NCBI GenBank assembly: GCA_017513195.1
Contig: JAFXGM010000038.1
Coordinates: 1-64,000, forward strand
Source of the DNA: Clostridia bacterium
GTDB taxonomy: Bacteria; Bacillota; Clostridia; Oscillospirales; Acutalibacteraceae
Length of the DNA stretch: 64,000 bases
Direction of reading: 5' to 3'
Under the pieces are notes generated by a model, which had not been told where the DNA came from, ran no database searches, and was given only the letters and a program-made list of their open reading frames with translations. Positions 9,488-18,010 of this stretch are shown piece after piece (position 1 is the stretch's first letter; each line of letters starts with the position of its first letter). The translations under genes and the position numbers were made by a program.

Positions 9488-10485
9488 TATGCGTTACCTC
9501 CTAAAATATACTTTTGAAGAAGGTCACAAACGTTTTCGATATCGTTTATATCAATTATCTCTACGTCACTATGCATATTACGGAGCGGAATAGACACAAG
9601 CCCCGTCTTGACACCGCTTTTTGAAATCGAAATAACGTCTCCGTTGGTGCCTGTTCTGCCACCCATAACCTCGGTCTGATAGGGCATATTGTTTTCCTTG
9701 GCAATCGATACCAATTTCTTTGATATGGCTTTATCAAGAATTGGCGACATACCAATCATTGCACCACCTGATAGCTTGCCGCAATCATTGCTTGGCACGT
9801 CGGGTGCGTCAGCAAATGAAACGTCAAGCACAATTGCCTCGTCGGGAGAAACACAAAACGCCGCAGTCCCGGCTCCGCGACAACCAAGCTCTTCTTGGTC
9901 GGTAAAAGCAAACACGATGTTAAAGGGTAGCTTTTTGCCGCTAAGTCGCTTAGCAAGTTCTAAAAGACAAACCACACCTGCACGGTTATCAAGACTTTTG
10001 CCTGTAATACGGCTACCGCATAAGTCGGCAGCCTTTGTATTAAAGGTTACAAAATCGCCAACCGAGATTACCTCTTTTGCTTTTTCGCCCAAAAGCGTAT
10101 CTATTTTCAAAGCAGAAATATCGTCATATTCTGTAACGCCGCCAAGATGAGGCGGTGTTGCACAAAACACGCCGGTTACTTTTTCTTTGCCGTGAACGGT
10201 TACTGCACGTGCAGGAAGCGAACGCAAATCAATACCGCCACAGTTTTTAACGGTCAAAAATCCCTTGTCATCAATATCAGTCACAACAAAGCCAACCTCA
10301 TCAATGTGGGCTTCAAGCATAAGGGTATATTTGCCCTCGCCCTGCATTTCGCCCACAACGGTAATGCCGTCTTGCGTTGTTTTAGCGTATTTTGAAAGCT
10401 TATCTGCCGCTATGACAGAAGCGTCGGTTATATTGCCAATGCTTACAGCATTAGACAGTTTAAAAAGTGTTTCTTTAATATTCAT
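9487..10485 (-). CDS. M42 family metallopeptidase (second of tandem pair)
   Basis: A 332-residue paralogue of the neighbouring M42 peptidase. Ligand motifs are EAHIDEVG, SLDNRAG, TDQEELGCRGA, VLDVSFAD and RNMHSDVEII, so all five metal ligands and the catalytic Glu are present. The two genes share the fold but differ along most of their length, so this is an old rather than a recent duplication. Its ATG overlaps the murD stop by one base (TAATG), tying it to the cell-wall gene upstream. A role in turnover of cytosolic peptides is inferred from the family. Confidence 0.92.
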   Translation of the reverse strand: MNIKETLFKLSNAVSIGNITDASVIAADKLSKYAKTTQDGITVVGEMQGEGKYTLMLEAHIDEVGFVVTDIDDKGFLTVKNCGGIDLRSLPARAVTVHGKEKVTGVFCATPPHLGGVTEYDDISALKIDTLLGEKAKEVISVGDFVTFNTKAADLCGSRITGKSLDNRAGVVCLLELAKRLSGKKLPFNIVFAFTDQEELGCRGAGTAAFCVSPDEAIVLDVSFADAPDVPSNDCGKLSGGAMIGMSPILDKAISKKLVSIAKENNMPYQTEVMGGRTGTNGDVISISKSGVKTGLVSIPLRNMHSDVEIIDINDIENVCDLLQKYILGGNA

Positions 10486-11864
10486 TACAGTTCGTTCACC
10501 AGTTGTTTAAAATGATTGCCACGGCACACAAAGTTAGGATAGCTGTCAAAGCTTGCACACGCAGGAGAAAGTGTTACTATGTCGCCGGGCACTGCGTTTT
10601 TGTGTGCCTCGGCTACAGCCTCGGCAAAATCCTTAACCCTAATAATTTCGGGTTTGTCGTTGTAGCCGTCATATTCACGAAGGCATTTTTCAATCTTGTC
10701 GGCAGTATCGCCGCAAAGATATAGCGTTTTCACCTTTTCTACAATATATGGCATCATAGGTTCAAAGGGTATGTGCTTATCATAACCGCCCGCAAGCAGT
10801 ATTACCTTTTGATCGAATGCTTTAAGTCCCGCGATAGTACGAGTTGGGCTTGATGCAATAGAATCATTATAGTATTTAACGCCGTCTACTTCGCGTACAA
10901 ATTCAATTCTGTGCTCAACGCCGCCGAATTCTTGAGCTACTTTCTTTATATTATCAACGCCAACATAGCCCCAAACAGCCGCTATGGCAGTAAGATAGTT
11001 TTCTACGTTATGGTCGCCTAAAATACGAATATCTTTGCGATCAATTACAGGTACGTCAATACCGCGATACGCCATATGAAGCACACCGTCATCGGCAAGC
11101 CAAGCGCCGTTGTTAAGGCGGCGTGTCATACTAAAGCCAAGGCTTTGACCGCGAACATCCTTGCGGAAATCTTCGGTAATATCATTATCACGGTTAAGAA
11201 TGGTGCGAGAAAATGCGTTTTGATGAAGCAAAATATTTTTCTTTGCTTCAACGTATTCGTCCATATCCTTATGCACGTCAAGATGATTTGGCGCTACGTT
11301 TGTAACGACCGCAATATCGGGACTTTTACGCATAGAAATAAGCTGGAAAGAGGAAAGCTCTGCCACAACAAAATCGTCGGCAGTAATATTTTCAATTTCG
11401 GGAAGAAGCGGTGTGCCGATATTGCCGCCAACAAACACACGCTTGCCCTCGGCTTCAAGCATTTTTGCAATAAGGGTTGTGGTTGTGGTCTTGCCGTCAG
11501 AACCTGTTACCGCAAAAATAGTAGCAGGACAAAGGTCAAAGAACACTTCCATTTCGCTTGTAACCGCAATGCCGCGTTTGCGTGCACGTTCAAGCTCGGG
11601 AAGGTGGAAGTTCATACCAGGTGTACGGAATATAATATCTACCTCAAGATTTTCAAGGTAGCCGTCACCAAGCTTAAGCTCGGCTCCTGCGGCCTCAAGC
11701 TCGTCAGCAATATTGCCTATAAGCTCGCGCTCGCGGCGGTCACAAGCAATTACACGCGCACCCTGCTTTAAAAAGTTTAAGATAAGCGGAGTGTTGCTGA
11801 CACCTATACCGCACATAGCGATTTTTTTACCCTTTAATTGACTAAAAAACTGCTTAAAATCCAT
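10485..11864 (-). CDS. murD: UDP-N-acetylmuramoyl-L-alanine--D-glutamate ligase MurD
   Basis: Cytoplasmic Mur ligase adding D-Glu to UDP-MurNAc-L-Ala in peptidoglycan synthesis. About 459 residues, normal for the family. Visible: an N-terminal Rossmann-like UDP-binding domain (KKIAMCGIGVSNTPL), ATP-binding loop TGSDGKTTTTTLIAKML, NVAPNHLDVHKDMDEY with the catalytic His and the following Lys region (EAKKNIL), and C-terminal LLAGGYDKHIPF. Start: the ATG at 11862-11864 is preferred because GGAGG lies 8 bases upstream; a TTG five codons earlier overlaps that ribosome site. It sits between a VanY-like carboxypeptidase and two M42 peptidases. Confidence 0.97.
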   Translation of the reverse strand: MDFKQFFSQLKGKKIAMCGIGVSNTPLILNFLKQGARVIACDRRERELIGNIADELEAAGAELKLGDGYLENLEVDIIFRTPGMNFHLPELERARKRGIAVTSEMEVFFDLCPATIFAVTGSDGKTTTTTLIAKMLEAEGKRVFVGGNIGTPLLPEIENITADDFVVAELSSFQLISMRKSPDIAVVTNVAPNHLDVHKDMDEYVEAKKNILLHQNAFSRTILNRDNDITEDFRKDVRGQSLGFSMTRRLNNGAWLADDGVLHMAYRGIDVPVIDRKDIRILGDHNVENYLTAIAAVWGYVGVDNIKKVAQEFGGVEHRIEFVREVDGVKYYNDSIASSPTRTIAGLKAFDQKVILLAGGYDKHIPFEPMMPYIVEKVKTLYLCGDTADKIEKCLREYDGYNDKPEIIRVKDFAEAVAEAHKNAVPGDIVTLSPACASFDSYPNFVCRGNHFKQLVNEL

Positions 11865-11893
11865 AAAGCGTTCCTCCAATATTAGTCTATAAT

Positions 11894-12775
11894 TTATTCG
11901 GCGGCGCTATCGTCGCCATACATATCCATTGCAGGATCAAATTTTTTCATCTCGATAAATTCTTCAAGCGTTACACCAAGTTCGTTGATTAACTTTGCAT
12001 TGTTAATGCCCACAAAACGCCAATGCCACGATTCGTATATAACACCTGTTATGTGCTGTTTGTCTTTAGGGTAACGAAGAATAAAACCGTAATCCTCGGC
12101 GTTTTCACACATCCAGGTGTACATTGGCGTACTTTCAAACGCGTCACCCGCCATATTAAAATCGGCGCAAAGACCTGTATTGTGCTCGCTCGTTCCCGGA
12201 CGCGCTACAACGGTTGCCGCTTTTTCTTCGTCGCCGCCTACTCGATTTACTTGCGCTTTAAACAAATCGTTTTGTATAGCGTAGCTGCGGAAAGGCGACC
12301 AAACCTTTAGATTAACGCCGTCGGCTTGCGCTGCCGCTACCATAGCGGTAATGTATGGGTATACGTCTTTGTGTATTTGTGTTACGTAGTTATTGTTGCG
12401 ATACTGTGGGTCAATCTCTACAAGATATTCGCGCACCTTGGTATCGTAATCGTCGGGCAAAGCATTCTCGCCATTTATAAGAAGCAATCTGCCAAAGTTT
12501 GCGTCAAGCTCTACACCCGTAGGTGTTACAAATATTTCCGGCTCGGACGGCGTTTCCTCTTTTGACGATTGAGTATCGCCGGACGGCAGACTGTCGTTTG
12601 ATGCAGCCACGTCACTTGAAATAGGCACATCACTTGGCGAATCGGTGTTACTGCCACTACCGTTAATTATTGTTACAATAAAATAGCCAAGCGCAATAAG
12701 TAAAGCTAAAATTACCACTAGCAGCGCTACAAATATTCTTCGTCGAACTATCGCTTTTCTTCTTTTTTCGGTCAT
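11894..12775 (-). CDS. M15 family D-alanyl-D-alanine / L,D-carboxypeptidase (VanY/LdcB-like)
   Basis: A 293-residue membrane-anchored zinc peptidase that trims peptidoglycan stem peptides. An N-terminal basic patch and one transmembrane helix (residues ~12-33) are followed by a Ser/Pro/Asp-rich linker (to ~80), then the M15 catalytic domain. Zinc and catalytic motifs are visible: SEHNTGLCADFN (SxHxxGxAxD) and ESWHWRFVG (ExxHW). Length and architecture match VanY/LdcB. It lies between lepA and murD, consistent with a wall-maintenance role. D,D versus L,D specificity cannot be told. Confidence 0.92.
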   Translation of the reverse strand: MTEKRRKAIVRRRIFVALLVVILALLIALGYFIVTIINGSGSNTDSPSDVPISSDVAASNDSLPSGDTQSSKEETPSEPEIFVTPTGVELDANFGRLLLINGENALPDDYDTKVREYLVEIDPQYRNNNYVTQIHKDVYPYITAMVAAAQADGVNLKVWSPFRSYAIQNDLFKAQVNRVGGDEEKAATVVARPGTSEHNTGLCADFNMAGDAFESTPMYTWMCENAEDYGFILRYPKDKQHITGVIYESWHWRFVGINNAKLINELGVTLEEFIEMKKFDPAMDMYGDDSAAE

Positions 12776-12791
12776 TTATATTCCTTCTTTG

Positions 12792-14597
12792 TTATTCATC
12801 GAGTTTAAGTACTGCCATAAATGCATCCTTTGGCACCTCAACAGAACCTAACTTACGCATCTTCTTTTTACCTTCTTTTTGCTTTTCAAGAAGCTTCTTT
12901 TTACGGGTTATATCACCGCCGTAGCATTTTGCAAGCACGTCTTTTCGCATGGCCTTTACCGTTTCGCGTGCAATAATTTTGCCGCCTACCGCTACCTGAA
13001 CGGGAACCTCAAAAAGCTGTCTTGGAATATACTCTTTTAGCTTTTCGGCAATTCTGCGTGCGCGGGCATAGGAGTTTGAAGTGTGCACGATAAACGATAG
13101 TGCGTCTACCGTATCACCTGCAAGCATAACGTCAAGCTTTACAAGGTTAGATTTTTGGTAGCCTGCGGTTTCGTAGTCGTAGCTGGCATAGCCTTTTGTG
13201 CGGCTCTTTAGTGCATCAAAAAAGTCGTAAACAATCTCGCCCATAGGAAGCACGTAGTGAATATCAACACGGTCACCCATATAAGTCATACCCTTATAAT
13301 CGCCACGGCGTTCCTCGCAAAGCTGCATTATTGTGCCGACATACTCACTCGGTGAATAGATATGAACGTTGGCTACGGGCTCGAGCGCCTCGGCTATAAC
13401 GGCAGGATCGGGGTAGTTGGTTGGATTATCGACAAATATCTTTTCCCCGTTCGTCAGCACAAATTCGTACTGCACGCTTGGTGCTGTTGTGATTATGTCA
13501 AGATTATATTCGCGTTCGAGTCGTTCTTCTAATATTTCCATGTGCAGCAGTCCCAAAAAGCCGCAACGGAAGCCAAACCCTAACGCCTGTGAAGTTTCGG
13601 GTTCAAAGAGCAGTGACGCATCGTTAAGCTGTAATTTTTCGAGTGCTTCACGAAGGTCGGGGTATTTTGCACCATCGGCGGGGTAAATACCGCAGAATAC
13701 CACCGGCTTTGCCGCGCGGTAACCGGGTAGTGCCTCATCGGCGGGAGTGTCGGCAAGTGTGATAGTATCACCAACACGTGCTTCGCTTACGGTCTTAATA
13801 GATGCCGCAAGATAACCAACCTCGCCGGCTTCTAATATATCACAGGTTTCATAATTGGTAGCGCGCTTACGGCCAAGCTCTACAATATCAAACTCGGCGC
13901 CGGTTGCCATCATTTTGATTTTGTCGCCCGACTTTATTTTACCCGATACAACTCGGAAGTAAACTATAACTCCCTTGTATGGGTCATAGTATGAGTCGAA
14001 TATAAGCGCTTTAAGTGGAGCCTCGCGGTCACCTTTAGGCGCAGGCACACCTTCAACGATAAGCTCTAGCACCTGCTCAACATTTATGCCTGTTTTTGCA
14101 GAGATAAGCGGTGCTTCGTCGGCAGGAATACCGATAATGTCCTCAATCTCGGCCTTTATTCTGTCGGGCTCGGCAGAGGGTAGATCAATTTTGTTAATAA
14201 CGGGCAGTATTTCAAGTCCGTGGTCAACTGCAAGGTAGGTGTTGGCAAGCGTTTGCGCCTCAATGCCCTGCGAAGCGTCTACTACAAGTATTGCGCCCTC
14301 ACAAGCCGCCAAAGAACGAGACACCTCATAGTTAAAGTCAACGTGTCCGGGAGTATCGATAAGATTAAGCTCGTATTCTTTACCGTCTTTAGCAGTATAA
14401 TAAAGCGTTACGGCATGCGCTTTTATAGTGATGCCGCGCTCGCGCTCTAAATCCATACTGTCAAGTATTTGCTCCTCCATATCGCGCTCGGCTACCGACT
14501 GTGTAAGCTCTAAAAGTCGGTCGGCAAGGGTTGATTTGCCGTGGTCTATATGCGCTACTATGCAAAAATTTCTAATGTTTTCTAATGGAAATGACAA
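12792..14597 (-). CDS. lepA: Elongation factor 4 (LepA)
   Basis: Ribosome-associated GTPase, 601 residues, full length. G1 motif [14 protein letters not shown], switch region [10 protein letters not shown]3 DTPGHVDF, G4 NKIDLPSA, then the LepA-specific C-terminal domain with [23 protein letters not shown]. Start: the frame begins at a TTG (14595-14597) preceded by AAGGAG nine bases upstream; no ATG fits. A consensus-like promoter lies just upstream, making lepA the first gene of the long minus-strand run. Divergent to the kinase gene. Confidence 0.97.
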   Translation of the reverse strand: MSFPLENIRNFCIVAHIDHGKSTLADRLLELTQSVAERDMEEQILDSMDLERERGITIKAHAVTLYYTAKDGKEYELNLIDTPGHVDFNYEVSRSLAACEGAILVVDASQGIEAQTLANTYLAVDHGLEILPVINKIDLPSAEPDRIKAEIEDIIGIPADEAPLISAKTGINVEQVLELIVEGVPAPKGDREAPLKALIFDSYYDPYKGVIVYFRVVSGKIKSGDKIKMMATGAEFDIVELGRKRATNYETCDILEAGEVGYLAASIKTVSEARVGDTITLADTPADEALPGYRAAKPVVFCGIYPADGAKYPDLREALEKLQLNDASLLFEPETSQALGFGFRCGFLGLLHMEILEERLEREYNLDIITTAPSVQYEFVLTNGEKIFVDNPTNYPDPAVIAEALEPVANVHIYSPSEYVGTIMQLCEERRGDYKGMTYMGDRVDIHYVLPMGEIVYDFFDALKSRTKGYASYDYETAGYQKSNLVKLDVMLAGDTVDALSFIVHTSNSYARARRIAEKLKEYIPRQLFEVPVQVAVGGKIIARETVKAMRKDVLAKCYGGDITRKKKLLEKQKEGKKKMRKLGSVEVPKDAFMAVLKLDE

Positions 14598-14639
14598 GGC
14601 ACATTTCTCCTTATACTATTATATAATTATACATAATGC

Positions 14640-14668
14640 ATTATAACATAGTAATATGTGAATTGCAA
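14640..14668 (-). promoter_or_regulatory. Sigma-A promoter for lepA operon
   Basis: On the minus strand TTGCAA (14663-14668), a 17-base spacer and TATAAT (14640-14645), about 43 bases upstream of the lepA TTG. Five of six and six of six matches to consensus. Confidence 0.75.
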
Positions 14669-14681
14669 GGTAAAGTAAATA

Positions 14682-14710
14682 TTTACTTATTAAGATTTTT
14701 GATGTATAAT
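14682..14710 (+). promoter_or_regulatory. Sigma-A promoter for kinase gene
   Basis: TTTACT (14682-14687), 17-base spacer, TATAAT (14705-14710). It lies downstream of the first in-frame ATG (14636), which supports the GTG at 14735 as the real kinase start. Confidence 0.7.
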
Positions 14711-14734
14711 TTGGGTTGCAAGGGTGGTGATATT

Positions 14735-15424
14735 GTGACTCGTTGTGAATATTTTTCTGATGTTTTAACTTATTACGACGTTGTAAAAGTTTTGTCAAAT
14801 AAAAACGATTCCGAAATTTTACGATTAAGACATAAAGAACTTAATCGCGATATAATATTTCGCAGTTATTCAAAATCGGTTTTGGCATACAAAAAAATAA
14901 AAGACATCACCCACCCAAATATTCCTCTGGTGTTTGATGCTTTAGATTTTGATGACGGACAGATAGTTTTTGAAGAATTTATCGACGGTGTTACTGTTGC
15001 CGAGGTTTTAGAGCAAGGAAAATACACCTATCACGGCGCAAAAAAGATTATCGAGGGTGTAGCACTTGCACTTATTTCTTTACGCGAACTAAACATAGTC
15101 CACCGAGACATAAAGCCCGAAAATATAATGGTTACACGTGGTGGCGCGGTAAAGCTTATTGACCTTAATGCCGCACGAATACATACCGACTCAAAATCAA
15201 AAGATACCGTTATACTCGGCACAATAGGCTATGCGCCGCCCGAACAATATGGTATATCACAAAGCGACCAGAAAAGTGATATATACTCGCTCGGTGTGCT
15301 GCTTAACGTTATGCTCACAGGCCTTCATCCCAGCAAAAACTTGCGCGCGGAAGGGCAGGAAAAATCGTGCTTAAATGCACACAAATCGACCCTAATCATA
15401 GGTTTTTTAATTTGGAAAAATTAA
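14735..15424 (+). CDS. Serine/threonine protein kinase, C-terminus frameshifted
   Basis: A Hanks-type kinase domain. Start: GTG at 14735-14737 preceded by AAGGGTGGTGA and by a promoter; upstream ATGs lie before that promoter. Seen are the catalytic loop IVHRDIKPENIMV, the metal-binding segment KLIDLNAARI (DLN instead of DFG), the activation segment GTIGYAPPEQYG and SDIYSLGVLLNVMLTG. The glycine-rich loop is poorly conserved. After LHPSK (about 15335) homology to the kinase C-lobe stops in this frame, but the next frame reads ARGRAGKIVLKCTQIDPNHR, exactly the expected C-lobe, ending at a stop at 15436-15438. Adding one A (or removing two) in the A-run 15335-15339 would restore a ~235-residue kinase. 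It has no transmembrane or PASTA part. Neighbouring zinc-ribbon and XRE genes may belong to the same signalling patch. Confidence 0.85.
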   Translation: MTRCEYFSDVLTYYDVVKVLSNKNDSEILRLRHKELNRDIIFRSYSKSVLAYKKIKDITHPNIPLVFDALDFDDGQIVFEEFIDGVTVAEVLEQGKYTYHGAKKIIEGVALALISLRELNIVHRDIKPENIMVTRGGAVKLIDLNAARIHTDSKSKDTVILGTIGYAPPEQYGISQSDQKSDIYSLGVLLNVMLTGLHPSKNLRAEGQEKSCLNAHKSTLIIGFLIWKN

Positions 15425-15436
15425 TCTATGCATTAT

Positions 15437-15470
15437 AAAAAGCAGCGGACAAAAGTCTGCTGCTTTCCTG
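15437..15470 (+). terminator. Intrinsic terminator after kinase gene
   Basis: AAAGCAGCGGAC-aaaa-GTCTGCTGCTTT hairpin followed by TTCCTGTT; immediately after the restored-frame kinase stop, and also usable in reverse for the lipoprotein gene from the other side. Confidence 0.75.
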
Positions 15471-15477
15471 TTAATTG

Positions 15478-16056
15478 TTATTTGCTTTCCTGTGGATGAT
15501 CATAACCCGGAGCCGTAAGATATATCTCTAGCGTGCCTGCTTTTATAAAATCGTAATAATTATAGGTTACAAGCACATGTATATCATCATCTTCATAAAC
15601 AAAGGCCGGTATTTCATTATATTCAGTTTCTTTATACTTTTCCGTCTCGCCATATTTACTCATCACATTATTGAGTATTATTTCTGCATCATTTTCAATT
15701 ACCGAGGCAGACCAAATTTTAACACTATACAATTTATCTTTCCCATCAAAATAATACTGTACTACGGGGTAAAGTGTTTTTTCAACGCCTTCGGTAAAGC
15801 TGTCTCTAAAACTATCCTGTGTGATAGATGCTGAATAAAAGGTTTTGTCAATATCAAACTCTTCTTTTCCCGATATTTCTTTTCCGATTTCATTAATCTC
15901 TTTTTTTGTGATTCCAAATTCTAATCCATTACCACCAAAATTAAAGCTAGCCTTTGGGGTTTGTCCCTCCGCGTTCTTTTCTTCGTTTTCACCACAAGCG
16001 CAGAAGAGACTTGCTATACACAATACTGATAATAAAAGTGCTATAATTTTTTTCAT
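15478..16056 (-). CDS. Lipoprotein of unknown function
   Basis: A 192-residue exported protein. The signal peptide MKKIIALLLSVLCIASLFCAC ends in a lipobox-like FCAC, so Cys ~21 is likely lipidated. The mature part has no domain I recognise; it is acidic, with alternating charged and aromatic residues (KLYSVKIWSASVIEND, DIHVLVTYNYYDF), consistent with a small beta-rich domain. Last gene of a three-gene minus-strand operon with the zinc-ribbon protein and a small membrane protein. Confidence 0.7.
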   Translation of the reverse strand: MKKIIALLLSVLCIASLFCACGENEEKNAEGQTPKASFNFGGNGLEFGITKKEINEIGKEISGKEEFDIDKTFYSASITQDSFRDSFTEGVEKTLYPVVQYYFDGKDKLYSVKIWSASVIENDAEIILNNVMSKYGETEKYKETEYNEIPAFVYEDDDIHVLVTYNYYDFIKAGTLEIYLTAPGYDHPQESK

Positions 16057-16075
16057 TGGTTTTTCTCCTGTTTAA

Positions 16076-16501
16076 TTAATAAAATTTAAATTCGATCATG
16101 TCGTCAAAGCATACTTCTATTTTCATATCATCGTATGCATATGTTTTTATCAGATCGCGGTCTTCTTTCAAATCTGCGTAATGCTCTATTACATCAGCAA
16201 TCTCATTATCTTCTGAATGGTCATAAAAAGTTATTTCTTTCTTATTAAAATCCACTTCCACACGTCTAACCTCTACCCCGTGAAATTTTATACATTTTAC
16301 ATACTCCCACTTATCACCGCTAAAACCATCGGTGGGGAATCCGTATTGCATAAGCACCGACATTTTCTGTGGTGCCTTAATATCATCCATTTCGAGATTC
16401 GGTCGTATAAACAGTGATATCGTAGCAATAATTAGTAGCAAAACTAACACTGCTACGGGCATTAAAGTTTTAAGTTTTTTCTTGTCTGTATTAATTTTCA
16501 T
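16076..16501 (-). CDS. Small membrane-anchored hypothetical protein
   Basis: 141 residues with a basic N-terminus (NTDKKKLKTLM) and one hydrophobic helix (~13-32), then an acidic extracytoplasmic domain. Its ATG overlaps the end of the upstream zinc-ribbon gene by 11 bases, which argues for translational coupling. It shares with the next gene downstream a 'DGFSGDKWEYVK...' style segment but I do not recognise a family. Confidence 0.65.
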   Translation of the reverse strand: MKINTDKKKLKTLMPVAVLVLLLIIATISLFIRPNLEMDDIKAPQKMSVLMQYGFPTDGFSGDKWEYVKCIKFHGVEVRRVEVDFNKKEITFYDHSEDNEIADVIEHYADLKEDRDLIKTYAYDDMKIEVCFDDMIEFKFY

Positions 16502-16982
16502 TTTTTACCTCGGTCGGATTGGCTGCCACTCCAATATTTGTGAATTTTTCACGGTTTTCAAGAACAAAACTTCTGATTGCCAAAAGATAATAAATAGATC
16601 CTACAGCACCTATTACACCGCCAAAAATAAGATTATATCCTAATGTTATAATCGGGCCAATAAGCGGTTCAAATTTTTCTACGATGCCCGTTGGATTCTG
16701 ATGCAATGTTTTGCTATAATTCAAATCGCTTATAGACGAAAAAATATTCAGAGCACCAACAATAGCCAAAAAATAGCTAAAAAACAAACCACCCAAAATT
16801 TGAAGCGCACCAATTACAATCCAAATTATTGCGTTGGTGTTGATTCGTTGAACCAACGTATTAAGCAAATCTGTCGAATTTTTTTGTGGCTGTTGCACGG
16901 TTTCGCCTACAGCACTTCCACAACTGGGACAAAAAACTGCATCGTCCACTATCTCTTTTCCACATTTTGAACAAAATTTCAT
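16491..16982 (-). CDS. Zinc-ribbon membrane protein
   Basis: A 163-residue protein. The N-terminus MKFCSKCGKEIVDDAVFCPSCG is a double-CxxC zinc ribbon of the type found at the front of many Clostridial membrane proteins. Two hydrophobic stretches follow (about residues 50-75 and 105-135), with a Gln-rich linker between ribbon and membrane part. First gene of a minus-strand operon with its own TTGACA-type promoter. The family is often linked to signalling or envelope stress, but no function can be assigned. Confidence 0.75.
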   Translation of the reverse strand: MKFCSKCGKEIVDDAVFCPSCGSAVGETVQQPQKNSTDLLNTLVQRINTNAIIWIVIGALQILGGLFFSYFLAIVGALNIFSSISDLNYSKTLHQNPTGIVEKFEPLIGPIITLGYNLIFGGVIGAVGSIYYLLAIRSFVLENREKFTNIGVAANPTEVKNEN

Positions 16983-17011
16983 AATCTTGCTCCTTTCATA
17001 ATTTTAAAATA

Positions 17012-17040
17012 ATAATAGCATTTTTAATGCTTATTGTCAA
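17012..17040 (-). promoter_or_regulatory. Sigma-A promoter for zinc-ribbon operon
   Basis: Minus-strand TTGACA (17035-17040), 17-base spacer, TATTAT (17012-17017), some 30 bases before the ATG of the zinc-ribbon gene. Confidence 0.75.
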
Positions 17041-17115
17041 CATTTAATTCTTATAGTTTATTCATAATTAATGCTTGTTGAATTAAAATATAATCAAAAG
17101 CAGTGAGGTGTTGTT

Positions 17116-17454
17116 ATGGATAAAACTATAAATTATATGGCACTTGGCGATAGAATTCGTATTGCGCGAAAAAGCAAAAGGCTAAGCCAAGAAAAATTAG
17201 GCGAAATATGTCAGATTTCGACGGCACACGTCGGACACATAGAACGCGGTACGAGAATTCCGTCGCTTGAAACGCTTTACCGAATATCAAAAGAGCTTAA
17301 CGTAAGTATGGATTACCTCTTTTTTGATACACAAAACGATATGAATACTGTATTTAAAGGGATCTCCGCCCAGCTGGCCGGCAAGGACGGAGAGAAAGTT
17401 AAAATCTTTTTATCTACAGTAAAGGCTCTTGCAGATAAAATCGACGATCTTTAA
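17116..17454 (+). CDS. XRE-family transcriptional regulator
   Basis: 112 residues. The first ~65 form a Cro/cI helix-turn-helix: LGDRIRIARKSKRLSQEKLGEI followed by the recognition helix STAHVGHIERGTRIPSLETLYRISKEL and the closing NVSMDYLFF. The C-terminal ~35 residues are helical and probably dimerise. The GAGGTG ribosome site is near the ATG, and a TATAAT box (17089-17094) lies 22 bases upstream with no clear -35. It is divergent to the zinc-ribbon operon and may regulate it. Confidence 0.9.
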   Translation: MDKTINYMALGDRIRIARKSKRLSQEKLGEICQISTAHVGHIERGTRIPSLETLYRISKELNVSMDYLFFDTQNDMNTVFKGISAQLAGKDGEKVKIFLSTVKALADKIDDL

Positions 17455-17531
17455 CCTTCAAACAACATTATAATTTCAAAAGGTAATTTTGTCCTAAGCG
17501 CTCAGCTTAATTTTTTAAGATTTTTAAAAAG

Positions 17532-17560
17532 TTGACTGTAAGCATTATTTGTGATAATAT
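17532..17560 (+). promoter_or_regulatory. Sigma-A promoter for 17584 operon
   Basis: TTGACT (17532-17537), 17-base spacer, TAATAT (17555-17560), followed by AAGGGG ribosome site and ATG at 17584. Confidence 0.7.
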
Positions 17561-17583
17561 TTTACCTAAAAGAAGGGGATTAA

Positions 17584-18006
17584 ATGAAAAAAGACACGTC
17601 TGAAATGCTTAAAGAACTCGAAAATTGCTCTGACTTTAAAGAGTTTTTTAACGAAAATCAAGATAACATTGCCCAAACAAAGCTTTGCGAAAATCTTAAG
17701 GCTTTACTTGAGAAATACAATATAAAAAAATCCGATGCTGTAAGAGCATCGGAAATAAATGAAATTTATGCCTATCAGATATTTGCAGGCAGCCGTATGC
17801 CTGACCGTTCAAAGCTTTTGTGCATTTCAATCGGTATGGGTTTACCGCTGGATGAGGTTCAGTTACTTTTGCGCAAATCCGGCTACGCACCGCTTTATGT
17901 TAAAAATCCTTATGACTGTATCATTGCATTTGGAATACATAAAGGTTATAAGCTTATAAAAATTAACGGCCTGCTGTATGAGTACGGGCTGGAAACATTA
18001 GGTTGA
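17584..18006 (+). CDS. XRE-like helix-turn-helix protein of unknown function
   Basis: 140 residues. The middle (about 38-100) reads as a diverged Cro/cI fold: LKALLEKYNIKKSDAVRASEINEIYAYQIFAGSR followed by PDRSKLLCISIGMGLPLDEVQLLLRKSG. The acidic N-terminal 35 residues and the hydrophobic C-terminus (DCIIAFGIHKGYKLIKINGLLYEYG) are extra. Proteins of this shape often sit beside Hanks-type kinases in Clostridia; the frameshifted kinase lies 2.2 kb away. Its stop is 4 bases before the next gene, so the two are coupled. Confidence 0.75.
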   Translation: MKKDTSEMLKELENCSDFKEFFNENQDNIAQTKLCENLKALLEKYNIKKSDAVRASEINEIYAYQIFAGSRMPDRSKLLCISIGMGLPLDEVQLLLRKSGYAPLYVKNPYDCIIAFGIHKGYKLIKINGLLYEYGLETLG

Positions 18007-18010
18007 TATT

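Noticed and set aside
14636..14734. Upstream ATG start for the kinase
   Set aside because: The promoter -10 box is downstream of it and the predicted residues have no homology; GTG at 14735 has a ribosome site.
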